Of a stretch of 64,000 nt of DNA, positions 34,248 through 42,650 are shown piece by piece; within the stretch, counting starts at the first letter, position 1; every line of letters starts with the position of its first letter. Position numbers and translations under genes: made by a program. Location of the stretch: NCBI RefSeq assembly GCF_014287875.1, contig NZ_JACOPN010000001.1, forward strand, positions 62,001 through 126,000, in the 5' to 3' direction. Origin of the DNA: Flintibacter faecis (GTDB lineage Bacteria > Bacillota > Clostridia > Oscillospirales > Oscillospiraceae). Below the pieces are notes generated by a model, which ran no database searches, was not told the origin of the DNA, and was given only the letters and a program-made list of their open reading frames with translations.

Positions 34248-35450
34248 TCACAATGGAACACGATGTCTTGCTCGATGCCTCTGCTGTCCGAAGTCAGCCA
34301 GCGCAAATGCCACAGAAAGGAAAAATATAGCGGAAGAGATGATAAACGGCAGCTTGTTCCCAAGGCTATAGATGAACCCGGCGCACAGGGCGCCGAAAAC
34401 CTTTCCTCCGAATTGGAAGGAGTTGAACTGTCCCGCCAGATGTCCGCTGTCCTCTGGCCCGCCGCTGTCGGAGAGAATGCCCTGTTGGAAAGGAAGATAG
34501 AGCGCATTCACCGCATAATAAAGGAAATTGCCGATCACAAAGGCCGCCGGGGATCTTAGCAGGCAGACCCCATAGGTGATGGTCCCACACAGCAGGAGCA
34601 CCGGGATCAGGGACAGCCGCAAATCGAATTTTTTGGCAATCCAGGTCCCGATCGTAACCGTCATGACCAGCGTGATCAAACCAATTCCGGCCCGGATCAG
34701 CCCGTTGTAATAATTCGGAAAGTTCAGGGCTTCTTTTACGTAGTAGTTATAGGCGTTATCATACCCTGATGCGGCGAAGTTGGACAAAAATACAGTCAGG
34801 AAAAACAGGGGGTCAAACAGCTTCATTCGCCTACGTTTCTGTCCACTCTGCTTGGAAACGGACTCTTGCACTTTGATGGACACTTCCGGGTCCTTCAGAA
34901 TGGAGAACAGGACTGCACCCAGGATCAGCAGCACCAGGATCTGAATACGGAACATCAACTGGATGGATACCGTGCCGATAAACCCGCCGATTGCATAACC
35001 AGCCGCACATCCAACGGTAGTCGTTGCGGAATAATATAGCATCAAACGATGGTTTTGGCCGCTGGGGGCAACCGCAATGAGATAGGCAAGGGAGGCTACC
35101 GCCCCGGCTGAATATGCAGCCCCTCCCATAAAGCGGCACAGAATGACAACGGATTGGGAGGTAGAGATGCTGAACACCACCTGAACCAGCGCATAACCGA
35201 TGAAGCTTCCGCCCAGGATATTTGTGTATCCGTATTTTTCACATAACTTTCCCCAAACGGGGGAGAGCAGGAAACAGGCCCCTGCCATCGCAGCGTATCC
35301 CACGCCGAACATATAATCCGGAAAGCCCAATTCCAGGAAAAGTGCCGGGGTGATCGGATTGATGCAGTTTGAAAAGACTGTAAACAGGCTGAACAACAGC
35401 ATTACCCGAAAAATCGTCGCTTTCCTGTGGCGGGCAAAAAATGAATGCAC
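34248..35450 (-). CDS. MFS transporter
   Basis: A 400-residue major-facilitator protein with about twelve transmembrane segments and a basic central loop (KQSGQKRRRMKLFDPLF). Start is taken as GTG 35448-35450, with AAAGGAG 10 bases upstream, giving VHSFFARHRKATIFRVMLLF; a frame extending to 35522 has no ribosome binding site. LSPVWGKLCEKYGYTNIL is the loop 2-3 signature. It is the first gene of the three-gene operon driven by the 35537-35566 promoter, divergent from the LysR gene. Substrate unknown. Confidence 0.88.
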   Translation of the reverse strand: MHSFFARHRKATIFRVMLLFSLFTVFSNCINPITPALFLELGFPDYMFGVGYAAMAGACFLLSPVWGKLCEKYGYTNILGGSFIGYALVQVVFSISTSQSVVILCRFMGGAAYSAGAVASLAYLIAVAPSGQNHRLMLYYSATTTVGCAAGYAIGGFIGTVSIQLMFRIQILVLLILGAVLFSILKDPEVSIKVQESVSKQSGQKRRRMKLFDPLFFLTVFLSNFAASGYDNAYNYYVKEALNFPNYYNGLIRAGIGLITLVMTVTIGTWIAKKFDLRLSLIPVLLLCGTITYGVCLLRSPAAFVIGNFLYYAVNALYLPFQQGILSDSGGPEDSGHLAGQFNSFQFGGKVFGALCAGFIYSLGNKLPFIISSAIFFLSVAFALADFGQQRHRARHRVPL

Positions 35451-35536
35451 GATATCACAACTCCTTTGATCCTGTTTGCTTTTCGGCGACACATGAACTG
35501 TGAAAACCGCCAAAGAATACACCGGATCTTGGGTTT

Positions 35537-35566
35537 ATTATAGACGCATTGCCCGTCATTTGTAAA
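35537..35566 (-). promoter_or_regulatory. Promoter of the MFS-yfcC-M20 operon
   Basis: TTTACA (35566-35561), an 18-bp spacer and TATAAT (35542-35537). The LysR-type palindrome lies just upstream. Confidence 0.72.
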
Positions 35567-35576
35567 ACAAGTCCTT

Positions 35577-35593
35577 TTTATCATTATGATAAA
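35577..35593. promoter_or_regulatory. LysR-type operator palindrome
   Basis: TTTATCA-TTA-TGATAAA, a perfect 7-bp inverted repeat of the T-N11-A kind, centred about 22 bp upstream of the MFS -35 box and about 120 bp upstream of the lysR start. The position suits activation of the operon and autorepression of the regulator. Confidence 0.65.
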
Positions 35594-35703
35594 CAGGACG
35601 CAGGCCGTCATCCCCTTGTGCCCCTGCTCCTTGGATCGGTTTTATGCTTGACCAAGTCGCCGAAATATGGCAAAATAATGCCGATTGGATGGTGGGGATT
35701 TCC

Positions 35704-36594
35704 ATGGATATTGAAGAATTGAAAACTTTTTTGTGTGTTGCAGACACAAAAAACTTTAGTCGCTCAGGCGATCTGCTCTTTGTCACGCAGTCTGCCATCA
35801 CTGCTCGGATCAAATCGCTGGAAAAGGAGCTGCATTGTCAGCTCTTCACACGCAGCAACGCCGGCGTAGAATTGACCATGTACGGAGAGACCTTTTTGCG
35901 CTATGCGAAAAACGCCTACAACCTGATCGAAGAAGGCTCCAGAATGCTCAATCTCTCCGCAAAATACACCTCATTTCTGAGTGTAGGCGCTCCTGATTCC
36001 GTATGGCGTTATAATTTATTTCCCTTTGTCCCTCAGCTCAGGCACTCCAACCCAGATGTTGCCCTTCGGCTCCTCTGCGAGCATTCAGCCACGCTGACCG
36101 CCGGACTTTTGGACGGCGCTGTTGATCTGGCTGTCGTATTGGCCATGCCCAACCACCGTATGATCCACGTTGAACCGCTGTGGTCCAGCGATTTCGTTCT
36201 GGTGAGAAGTCCGAATCTTCGCCTTCCAAATGTGCCATTCACCCCGGAGACGATACATCAATTTCCGTTTATCAAAATGTTCTGGGGACCTCCATTTCAC
36301 GAGTGGTTTGATGCCGCTTATCAGCCAAGTGTTTTTCCCTACCAAATAGACCGCCTTTTTCTTTACATGGATCTGCTGGTCCACGCAATGGGGGTGGGCT
36401 TTCTGCCCCGCCGCATTGCAAGCACGCACTTGAAGGATGGGACGCTGATCGAGATCCCCTATTACGCATCAGAAAGTACTCCCCGCGAAACCGGATTTCT
36501 GGTCTGTCTCAACAAGCGCGCAGAAGAATTTTCCCCCTTTATCAAGAGAATCCAAGATATCTTTCAAGAGACGGACCCGGCTGACCTCAGTTGA
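35704..36594 (+). CDS. LysR-family transcriptional regulator
   Basis: A 296-residue regulator. Start chosen at ATG 35704, giving MDIEELKTFLCVADTKNFSR, the canonical LysR opening; the in-frame upstream extension of 20 codons is not supported. The winged helix-turn-helix spans residues 3-60 (LLFVTQSAITARIKSLEKELHCQLFTRS). The substrate-binding domain (about 88-290) follows. It is divergent from the MFS-yfcC-M20 operon, which it probably activates in the presence of an acyl-amino acid or peptide. The moderate GC content of this gene and the divergent operon is below that of the glycolysis cluster. Confidence 0.92.
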   Translation: MDIEELKTFLCVADTKNFSRSGDLLFVTQSAITARIKSLEKELHCQLFTRSNAGVELTMYGETFLRYAKNAYNLIEEGSRMLNLSAKYTSFLSVGAPDSVWRYNLFPFVPQLRHSNPDVALRLLCEHSATLTAGLLDGAVDLAVVLAMPNHRMIHVEPLWSSDFVLVRSPNLRLPNVPFTPETIHQFPFIKMFWGPPFHEWFDAAYQPSVFPYQIDRLFLYMDLLVHAMGVGFLPRRIASTHLKDGTLIEIPYYASESTPRETGFLVCLNKRAEEFSPFIKRIQDIFQETDPADLS

Positions 36595-36611
36595 GTCTTT
36601 TATGTATCAAA

Positions 36612-36652
36612 CAGGCGCCCTGCGGGTATTTGAAAATCCCGCAGGGCGCCTG
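36612..36652. terminator. Convergent terminator hairpin
   Basis: A perfect 15-bp inverted repeat CAGGCGCCCTGCGGG with an 11-nt AT-rich loop, between the convergent LysR and PNPOx genes. T-runs are weak on both sides, so termination efficiency is uncertain. Confidence 0.7.
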
Positions 36653-36661
36653 ATGGTAAAT

Positions 36662-37135
36662 TCACTTTTTCAGCTTAGCCTTTCCGGTGATCTGGTCCAT
36701 GGAAATACACCACACGGCGGTGGCGGACATACTTTTTTCGATGGCCCTCTCCAGGCTCTCCCCCAGATCGTGGGGAGTGAGCTTTCGGCACAGGGCCCGC
36801 AAGGCATCGGCCTTTTCCTTCGTATCGGTCACTTCGGCGGCCCGGCCCATGACCACGACGGACTGAAAATAGGTGGTGTACATGGCGGGGGCCACAAAAG
36901 CGGGGTCGTCTGCCCCCACAAAGGTGACGCACACCCGTCCGTCCCGGTGGAGCAGATCGGTCTTATGCCCCTGCTTGGCACAGTGGAAATAGAGCTTATC
37001 GCCTGCTCGCACCAGAGACAGGGGGATGCAGTAGGGGGCACCGTCCTCAGTGGCAAAGGCCACCGTGCCGTGTTTGCAGCGGTCGATAAGCTCCAAAGAA
37101 AATTCCAGGCTCTGTTCCCGGTCACTTCTTCTCAT
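36662..37135 (-). CDS. Pyridoxamine 5'-phosphate oxidase-like flavin protein (NimA type)
   Basis: A 157-residue split-barrel protein of the PNPOx-like superfamily. The opening MRRSDREQSLEFSLELIDRCKHGTVAFATEDGAPYCIPLSLV, then YFHCAKQGHKTDLL and VCVTFVGADDP, match the small NimA-like family that binds FMN or heme; some members reduce nitroimidazoles. Substrate cannot be read from sequence. The start overlaps the DUF4364 gene end by 14 bases, so the two are co-translated. The C-terminus IDQITGKAKLKK is typical. Confidence 0.88.
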   Translation of the reverse strand: MRRSDREQSLEFSLELIDRCKHGTVAFATEDGAPYCIPLSLVRAGDKLYFHCAKQGHKTDLLHRDGRVCVTFVGADDPAFVAPAMYTTYFQSVVVMGRAAEVTDTKEKADALRALCRKLTPHDLGESLERAIEKSMSATAVWCISMDQITGKAKLKK

Positions 37136-37706
37136 AGTCAGTCTCCTTTTTTGTGTCTTTTGTGTCGTCGCCGGGCTTGGCCTCGGCGGGTTTGGTCAGC
37201 AGGGTGACGATGTGGTAATAGAGGGCAGTGGGGTCAGACTGGAACCGGTGGGCCATGGCGGCAGCCTGAGGGCGGCTGGGGGTGAGCAGCTCCAGTTGGA
37301 GCAGGGGGGTGCCCACGTCGTCCAGACGCAGGTGGAGGGTGCAGGTGCCGTCCTCGTTGTCGCTCACGTCCGCCTGGACCTGGGCCTGGCGGCGGATGGC
37401 ATCGTTCACCCGGACCAGATTCTCGTCGCAGTGCATCCGCACGGAATAGGGCAGACTGCTCTCGCAGATCTCGCTGTTGCGGCGGCCCTTGTCGGTGATG
37501 GAATAGTGCTGCTCCTCGTCCCGCTCCAGCTGGCCCGTCTCCACCATGTGACCCACGGCCTCGGTGAGAGAGAAGTAGTCCACGCCCTCGTCGCACAGGG
37601 CCAGCTCCAGTAGTTGGAGAAAGGTAACAGGCCCGGCCACCCGGGACATGATGTACAGCACCAGCAGCTTTAAGTCTAATTCACTTTGGATAAATCCCAT
37701 AGGCAT
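37122..37706 (-). CDS. DUF4364 family protein, probable DNA-binding
   Basis: A 194-residue cytoplasmic protein of the DUF4364 family common in Clostridia. The first 75 residues (SELDLKLLVLYIMSRVAGPVTFLQLLELALCDEGVDYFSLTEAVGHMVETGQLERDE) predict a winged helix-turn-helix. The rest is a beta-rich domain, and the tail (AEAKPGDDTKDTKKETDYEKK) is charged and disordered. Function is not established. Start ATG 37704-37706 lies 8 bases after GGAG. Transcribed from a good sigma-A promoter at 37764-37792 together with the PNPOx-like gene. Confidence 0.85.
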   Translation of the reverse strand: MPMGFIQSELDLKLLVLYIMSRVAGPVTFLQLLELALCDEGVDYFSLTEAVGHMVETGQLERDEEQHYSITDKGRRNSEICESSLPYSVRMHCDENLVRVNDAIRRQAQVQADVSDNEDGTCTLHLRLDDVGTPLLQLELLTPSRPQAAAMAHRFQSDPTALYYHIVTLLTKPAEAKPGDDTKDTKKETDYEKK

Positions 37707-37763
37707 GACGACCGCTCCTTTCCCTTTGGGGCACGGACTGATGTTCGATACATATTCATCAAT

Positions 37764-37792
37764 ATTATAGCCCGGCCTGGAAAAAGCCGCAA
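37764..37792 (-). promoter_or_regulatory. Promoter of the DUF4364-PNPOx operon
   Basis: TTGCGG (37792-37787), a 17-bp spacer and TATAAT (37769-37764). Confidence 0.75.
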
Positions 37793-37812
37793 GCCCTAAA
37801 TTTGCCCGGAAG

Positions 37813-37840
37813 CACCGATCCCGGGGCGGAACATAGGATG
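37813..37840 (+). promoter_or_regulatory. Sporulation-type promoter of the Cys-rich gene
   Basis: CAC, exactly 16 nt, then CATAGGATG (37832-37840), 72 bases before the start codon. The -10 element resembles the CATA-x3-T form used by SigE and SigK. The same CAC-N16-CATAG-x-ATG layout precedes the collagen-like gene at 53601, and a variant precedes the 57852 gene. Confidence 0.5.
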
Positions 37841-37911
37841 TATCGGCTCAAAGCCCAGGGCGGGCACGGAAAATGGCCGCCCGTGTCATCTTTTTGTTAG
37901 GAGGGAACCCT

Positions 37912-38769
37912 ATGCCAGAAGTGGTCGTGCCCGGTCCCGTGACCGAGGAGCGCCGCATCCGGGAGGCGGTGTGCGTACACACGAAGAAAATTTTCGATTC
38001 CTGCCGGGATAAGGACTGTATCGAGGACCTGCGGGTCTATCTCACCCGGAGCTCCCAGGAGGCGGTGGACCGGGCCGTATCGATAAAGGCAGGCTGCGCC
38101 CAGCTGCTGTACGCCTACATCGATGTGGAGCCCGTCACCTTCAACCGGGGCTTTTACACTGTGGACGTGCGGTATTACTACCGCATCTCCGCCGATGCCT
38201 TTGTGGGCACGGTCCGCCCGGTGGAGGTGACCGGGCTGGCGGTGTTCGACAAGCGGGTCATTCTGTTCGGCAGCGAGGGAAACGCCAAAATTTTCTCCTC
38301 CCAGGCCGGGTGCGGGCCGGACAGCCAGCGTCTGCCCAACACCACCGCCCCCGTGGCCGTGGTGGAGGCGGTGGACCCCCTGATCCTGGGAATGAAGCTG
38401 CTGGACGTGTGCGACTGCCGCCCCTGCCCCTGCCAGTGCCAGTGGACCGACGTGCCCCCGGCGGTGGCCGCCGCCTTCCCGGAGGAGCTGGCCTTCACCG
38501 GAGAGTCCCACCGGATGTATGTCACCCTGGGCCAGTTCTCCATCATCCGCCTGGAGCGGGACACCCAGCTGCTGACCCCTGTGTATGACTACTGCATGCC
38601 CGAGAAAGAATGCCCCTGCGACGGCGGCAGCTGTCAGGAGGACCCCTGCGAGCTGTTCCGCAAGGTGCAGTTCCCTGTGGGCGAGTTCTTCCCGCCCAAC
38701 GCCATTACCCCCAGGGGCAGCAGCTATCAGGACATCAAGTCCGGCGGCTGCAGTTGCTCCTGCAGCTGA
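37912..38769 (+). CDS. Cys-rich coat-like protein of unknown function
   Basis: A 285-residue protein without signal peptide or membrane segment. Start is ATG 37912 behind TTAGGAGG. Residues 1-160 form a conserved Clostridia-type domain (AVCVHTKKIFDSCRDKDCIEDLRVYL, FYTVDVRYYYRISADAFVGTVRPVEVTGLAVFDKRVILFGSEGNAKIF). The second half is cysteine-rich (CDCRPCPCQCQW, ECPCDGGSC, and a Cys/Ser tail SGGCSCSCS). Similar proteins occur widely in spore-forming Clostridia, but I know no proven function. The Cys clusters and the sporulation-type promoter upstream suggest a cross-linked spore coat or exosporium protein. This is inference. A strong terminator follows. Confidence 0.8.
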   Translation: MPEVVVPGPVTEERRIREAVCVHTKKIFDSCRDKDCIEDLRVYLTRSSQEAVDRAVSIKAGCAQLLYAYIDVEPVTFNRGFYTVDVRYYYRISADAFVGTVRPVEVTGLAVFDKRVILFGSEGNAKIFSSQAGCGPDSQRLPNTTAPVAVVEAVDPLILGMKLLDVCDCRPCPCQCQWTDVPPAVAAAFPEELAFTGESHRMYVTLGQFSIIRLERDTQLLTPVYDYCMPEKECPCDGGSCQEDPCELFRKVQFPVGEFFPPNAITPRGSSYQDIKSGGCSCSCS

Positions 38770-38780
38770 AAAATTCAAGC

Positions 38781-38808
38781 AAAAAGGACCGCCTCGGCGG
38801 TCCTTTTT
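38781..38808. terminator. Bidirectional terminator
   Basis: AAAAAGGACCGCC, a 2-nt loop and GGCGGTCCTTTTT, between the convergent Cys-rich and SLH genes. Confidence 0.93.
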
Positions 38809-38818
38809 GTCGTCCTAT

Positions 38819-40027
38819 TTAGGTTTCCTGCGCGGGCTCCAGCATGGTCTGGCAGAAGGTGCGCAGCACGGCGGCCAGCTCGCAGCGCTTGATGCCATTG
38901 ATGGGCCGCAGGGTGTTGTTCTCATAGCCGGACAGCAGCCCGGTGGACACTGCCCACTCCATGGCCGTTCGGCCCCATTCAGACACGCTGCCCCCGTCGG
39001 CAAAGCCGGACAGGGACTTGCCCTCGGCCACGTCCAGCCCCTGGCGCTTGGCGTACTGCTGGAGCACCAGGGCCAGCTGCTCCCGGGTAAGGGGGGTGGT
39101 GGGCAGGAACTTGTTGCCCGAGCCGCTCATCAGCCCCTCCTGGCTGCACCAGTTCACCGCCTGATAGCACCAGTCGCCGGAGGACACGTCGGAAAAGTGG
39201 GCGGACTTGTCCGCCTGGACAGAGCCGCCCATGCGCCACAGGATCTGTGCCAGCTGGGCCCGGGTGACGGAGCCGTTGGGCAGGAAGGCATCGCTGCCCG
39301 CGCCGGAGAAGAAGCCCTGCTCCAGGGCGTACTCCACTGCGCCATAGTACCAGGCGGTGGCGGGCACGTCGGAGGGGACGATCACCGAGTCATACAGGCG
39401 GACATAGTAGGACAGGACATATTCCTGCTTGTCCGTGGGGGAGTTATAGTGGAGGGACACGAAATAGAGGATGCCCTCGGCGCTGGGGCTGGCCGCGCCT
39501 GCCTCGGGCAGGGTCTGGCCGCTGCCAGCGGTGTTCCGGGCCTTCAGCACCTCCTGGCCCCGCTGGGCCAGGGTCTTGGCGGTGAGCAGATAGGTCTGCC
39601 CGGCCTTCAGGGTGGCGTTGGTCCCCGTCCAGGCCGTCAGCTCGCCGGTGGCAGTCATGGTGTCGCACACTGGGCGGTCCTCGCCGTCCAGCATCTCATA
39701 GATGCCGTCGCCGTTCAGGTCGGTGAGATAGTCCACCTCTACCCACACCCCGTCGGCCTTGGGCTGGATATAGAAGGCGGGGTCGCCGGCGGCCCGGTTC
39801 ACCCGGCAGTCATACCGCACGGCATCATCGGCCAGAAACAGGCCGGAGCTGCCCCGGCGATAGAGCTTGATGTGCAGATTCACCTCCGGGGAGTCGGTGG
39901 TATTGGCATGGATGAGAAAAGAAGCGAAGCCGGTGGACAGGGGGTCCACAGCGGACACAGGCAGCATCATAGAGATGGACATGACCAGGCAGAGCACCAG
40001 GCCAAGCCAGCGTTTACACTTGAACAT
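38819..40027 (-). CDS. Secreted S-layer homology (SLH) domain protein
   Basis: A 402-residue exported protein. Start is ATG 40025-40027 after GAAAGGAG, giving the signal peptide MFKCKRWLGLVLCLVMSISM that ends near PVSAV. Residues about 30-200 are a beta-rich unknown domain with an EF-like DLNGDGIYEMLDG segment. Residues about 215-395 hold three SLH repeats (VPATAWYYGAVEYALEQGFFSG, FSDVSSGDWCYQAVNWCSQEGLMSG, SVSEWGRTAMEWAVSTGLLSG), which anchor proteins to pyruvylated cell-wall polymer. A second ATG far upstream is rejected as non-coding. It is transcribed divergently from the PstS-like gene by a strong promoter. Confidence 0.9.
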   Translation of the reverse strand: MFKCKRWLGLVLCLVMSISMMLPVSAVDPLSTGFASFLIHANTTDSPEVNLHIKLYRRGSSGLFLADDAVRYDCRVNRAAGDPAFYIQPKADGVWVEVDYLTDLNGDGIYEMLDGEDRPVCDTMTATGELTAWTGTNATLKAGQTYLLTAKTLAQRGQEVLKARNTAGSGQTLPEAGAASPSAEGILYFVSLHYNSPTDKQEYVLSYYVRLYDSVIVPSDVPATAWYYGAVEYALEQGFFSGAGSDAFLPNGSVTRAQLAQILWRMGGSVQADKSAHFSDVSSGDWCYQAVNWCSQEGLMSGSGNKFLPTTPLTREQLALVLQQYAKRQGLDVAEGKSLSGFADGGSVSEWGRTAMEWAVSTGLLSGYENNTLRPINGIKRCELAAVLRTFCQTMLEPAQET

Positions 40028-40067
40028 AAAGGTCTCCTTTCGGTTTGGTGGTTTGGATACGAAGTCC

Positions 40068-40096
40068 ATTATAACCAAAAATGCCGGGTTTGACAA
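40068..40096 (-). promoter_or_regulatory. Promoter of the SLH gene
   Basis: TTGTCA (40096-40091), a 17-bp spacer and TATAAT (40073-40068). Confidence 0.8.
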
Positions 40097-40139
40097 GAAA
40101 GAGGGGCGGTTTCTCTGGCACGAAAACCGTTTTTCCCGG

Positions 40140-40169
40140 TGGACAGGCCCCTTTGGGCTGTGATATAAT
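40140..40169 (+). promoter_or_regulatory. Promoter of the PstS-like gene, extended -10
   Basis: TGGACA (40140-40145), an 18-bp spacer and TGATATAAT, i.e. TATAAT at 40164-40169 with an upstream TG. Confidence 0.72.
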
Positions 40170-40196
40170 AGCAAAATAAACAAATGTGGTGATGAT

Positions 40197-41675
40197 ATGG
40201 GCTGGATTTTCAACATTTTGTCTTGCTATGGTCTGATCCCTCTGGGGGCGTCTTTTCTGGGTGCGCTGCCCCTGTTCTTCGGGGGCCCCTCGTGGACCTG
40301 TCTGGTCACAGTCCCGCTTCTGACCTGGCTGATATATTTCTCCCTGGATGGACGGGTGGACCAGCGGCGGGGAGCCCGGATCAACGGCATCTCCCTGCTG
40401 CTCCTGGCCCTCTGCTTCACGGTGCTGATGGTCCTGGGAAAGGGCAGCGTGGACAGCACGGCGGTGGGGCAGCTGCTGTGGCTGACCCTTCCCTTCTGCC
40501 CGCTGTGGCTGATCTTGTCCCTTATGGGGGAGCGGCTGATCCTGGTTCTGGCCATCTTTTTGACCTATGCCGCCGGATATCTCTTCTGCACCTGCCGGAA
40601 GGGGGAGCGCCCCCGGTGGCGGCGGCTGGTCCTCCCCGGGGTGGGGCTGGCCCTGTGCGCCGCCCTGTGTACGGTGCTGTATTGCAGCCGGCCGGAGGCG
40701 CGCTATGGGGGCCACGGCTTTGCCTATATGAGCGGCTTCTCCAGCACCGACTTCAGCCAGTACATGGTCTACAGCCAGCCCGGCAGGCTGGCCGCTCTGG
40801 ACCACCCGGCATCGTTCCAAATAGAGGACCAGGCGGATATGCCGGTGATGGACGGAGCGGAGGCCTGTTACCCCCTGTACGCCGCAGCGGCGAAGGCGGT
40901 GTATCAGGACATCGCCGCCATAGAAGCCGATTGGGCCCACAGCGGAGCGGACACCGGGACCAACGGGAAGATCGTCACCTTCACCAACACCGTGATGGGC
41001 TTCGACCGGCTGGTGCGGGGGGATGCGGACCTGTTTTTCGGGGCCAGACCGTCGGCAGACCAGCTGGCGTATGCGGCGGACCTGGGAGTGGAGCTGGAGA
41101 TCACCCCCATCGGCCGGGAGGCCTTTGTCTTTTTTGTGGAGGAGGACAACCCGGTGGACAGCCTGACCCGGGAGCAGCTGCGGGCCATCTACCACGGAGA
41201 CGTGACCGATTGGAGCCAGGTGGGCGGGACGCCGGGAGAGATCGCCGCTTTCCAGCGCCCGGCTGGCTCCGGTTCCCAGACCATGATGGAGTATTTCATG
41301 GGGGAGGTCAGCCTGAAGGAGCCCTTGACCTATGAGATGGTGGACTCCATGGCGGGGGTCATTCGCCATGTGGCCCAGTATGCCAACGAGCATGGAGCCC
41401 TGGGCTACTCCTTCCGGTATTTTATCGAGGGGCTCAGCCAGGAGCAGGGGGTCAAGCTGCTGGCAGTGGACGGGGTGTCCCCCGACTTGGCCCACATTGA
41501 GGACGGGAGCTATCCCCTCACCGTCCCCCTGTGCCTTGTCACACGGAAAGATGCCCCCAACCCCAACGTGAAAAACATGATCGACTTTTTCCTCTCCCCG
41601 GACGGACAGACCCTGGTCCGGGAGACGGGCTACGGGGCCTTGGCGCCCCGGGAGCCCCGGCCGGAAGGGGAATAA
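40197..41675 (+). CDS. PstS-like substrate-binding domain on a polytopic membrane anchor
   Basis: A 492-residue protein. Residues 1-165 contain about six hydrophobic segments (for example LIPLGASFLGALPLFFGG, TCLVTVPLLTWLIYFSL, RLILVLAIFLTYAAGYLF). Residues about 205-480 are a type 2 periplasmic-binding domain of the PstS kind: MDGAEACYPLYAAAAKAV, DADLFFGARPSADQL, SLTREQLRAIYHGDVTDWSQVGG, RPAGSGSQTMMEYFMG, YSFRYFIEG. Such domains are normally lipoproteins, so the polytopic anchor is unusual. Phosphate binding is possible but not shown, and no pst permease genes are nearby. An MBL hydrolase gene follows after 44 bases. Confidence 0.82.
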   Translation: MGWIFNILSCYGLIPLGASFLGALPLFFGGPSWTCLVTVPLLTWLIYFSLDGRVDQRRGARINGISLLLLALCFTVLMVLGKGSVDSTAVGQLLWLTLPFCPLWLILSLMGERLILVLAIFLTYAAGYLFCTCRKGERPRWRRLVLPGVGLALCAALCTVLYCSRPEARYGGHGFAYMSGFSSTDFSQYMVYSQPGRLAALDHPASFQIEDQADMPVMDGAEACYPLYAAAAKAVYQDIAAIEADWAHSGADTGTNGKIVTFTNTVMGFDRLVRGDADLFFGARPSADQLAYAADLGVELEITPIGREAFVFFVEEDNPVDSLTREQLRAIYHGDVTDWSQVGGTPGEIAAFQRPAGSGSQTMMEYFMGEVSLKEPLTYEMVDSMAGVIRHVAQYANEHGALGYSFRYFIEGLSQEQGVKLLAVDGVSPDLAHIEDGSYPLTVPLCLVTRKDAPNPNVKNMIDFFLSPDGQTLVRETGYGALAPREPRPEGE

Positions 41676-41719
41676 ACACAAGAGATCGAACAACGCACAA
41701 CAGAAAGGAAGCGGCAGAA

Positions 41720-42538
41720 ATGGGCACACGGCTGACCGTGATCGTGGACAATGTGGCCGTGGGGGACTGGACGGGAGAATGGGGCCTGTCCATCCTGGCG
41801 GAGCATCGGGGCAAGCGTATTCTGGTGGACACCGGGGCCTCAGAGCTGTTCCAGAAAAACATGGAGCGGCTTGGGCTGTCCCTGGCGGAGGTCGACTATG
41901 GCGTGCTCAGTCACGCCCACTTCGACCACGCCAACGGAATGCCCTGCTTTTTCCGGGAGAACCAGACGGCGGACTTCTATGTGCAGGAGGCGGCGGAGGA
42001 AAACTGTTATAAAAAACCCCAGGTGTTTTATCAGTACATCGGGATGCCCCGGCACGTGCTGCGGGACTACGCCCACCGCATCCGCCGGGTATCCGGCAAA
42101 TACCTCCTTTCCGACGGGGCGTGGCTGCTGGGCCACACTACGCCCGGGCTGGCCGCCGCCGGGAAGCGGGAGCGCATGTACCGCCGAAAGGGCCTTTGGT
42201 GGCGGCCGGACGACTTTGCCCACGAGCAGAGCCTGGTGCTGGAGACGGACAAGGGACTGGTCATCATCAACAGCTGCTCTCACGGCGGGGCGGCAAACAT
42301 CATCCGGGAGGTCCGTGAGGCATTCCCTCACCAGTCGGTCTACGGACTGGTGGGCGGCTTTCATCTGTTCAATAAGACGGACGAAGAGGTGCACCGGCTG
42401 GCTCTGGAACTGACACAGGCCGGGACGGCCTTCCTCTGCACGGGACACTGTACCAAGCAGCGGGCTTATGACATTTTGCATCAGGAACTGGGCGACCGGC
42501 TCCACCAGCTGCAGGTCGGGTTGGTCATGGAGTTCTGA
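41720..42538 (+). CDS. MBL-fold metallo-hydrolase
   Basis: A 272-residue metallo-beta-lactamase-fold protein similar to the COG1237 group (dihydropterin-ribofuranosylaminobenzene phosphate synthase-like). The metal motif is SHAHFDHANG (H-x-H-x-D-H), with further ligands in NSCSHGGAANI and GGFHLF and a terminal CTGHCTKQRAYD. The N-terminus TRLTVIVDNVAVGDWTGEWGLSILAEHRGKRILVDTG is a family block. Start is ATG 41720 behind GAAAGGAAG; upstream frame coding overlaps the previous gene only in another frame. True substrate is unknown. Confidence 0.88.
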   Translation: MGTRLTVIVDNVAVGDWTGEWGLSILAEHRGKRILVDTGASELFQKNMERLGLSLAEVDYGVLSHAHFDHANGMPCFFRENQTADFYVQEAAEENCYKKPQVFYQYIGMPRHVLRDYAHRIRRVSGKYLLSDGAWLLGHTTPGLAAAGKRERMYRRKGLWWRPDDFAHEQSLVLETDKGLVIINSCSHGGAANIIREVREAFPHQSVYGLVGGFHLFNKTDEEVHRLALELTQAGTAFLCTGHCTKQRAYDILHQELGDRLHQLQVGLVMEF

Positions 42539-42650
42539 TCCGCTGCGGCCTGTCCCACGGGTCTGCGATGAACAGCATACCCTGTACGGCTTGTGGTTTC
42601 GCCCCTGATCGTAAATCATTTTAAACACAGGTTGACAAAGAGAGCGGCAG

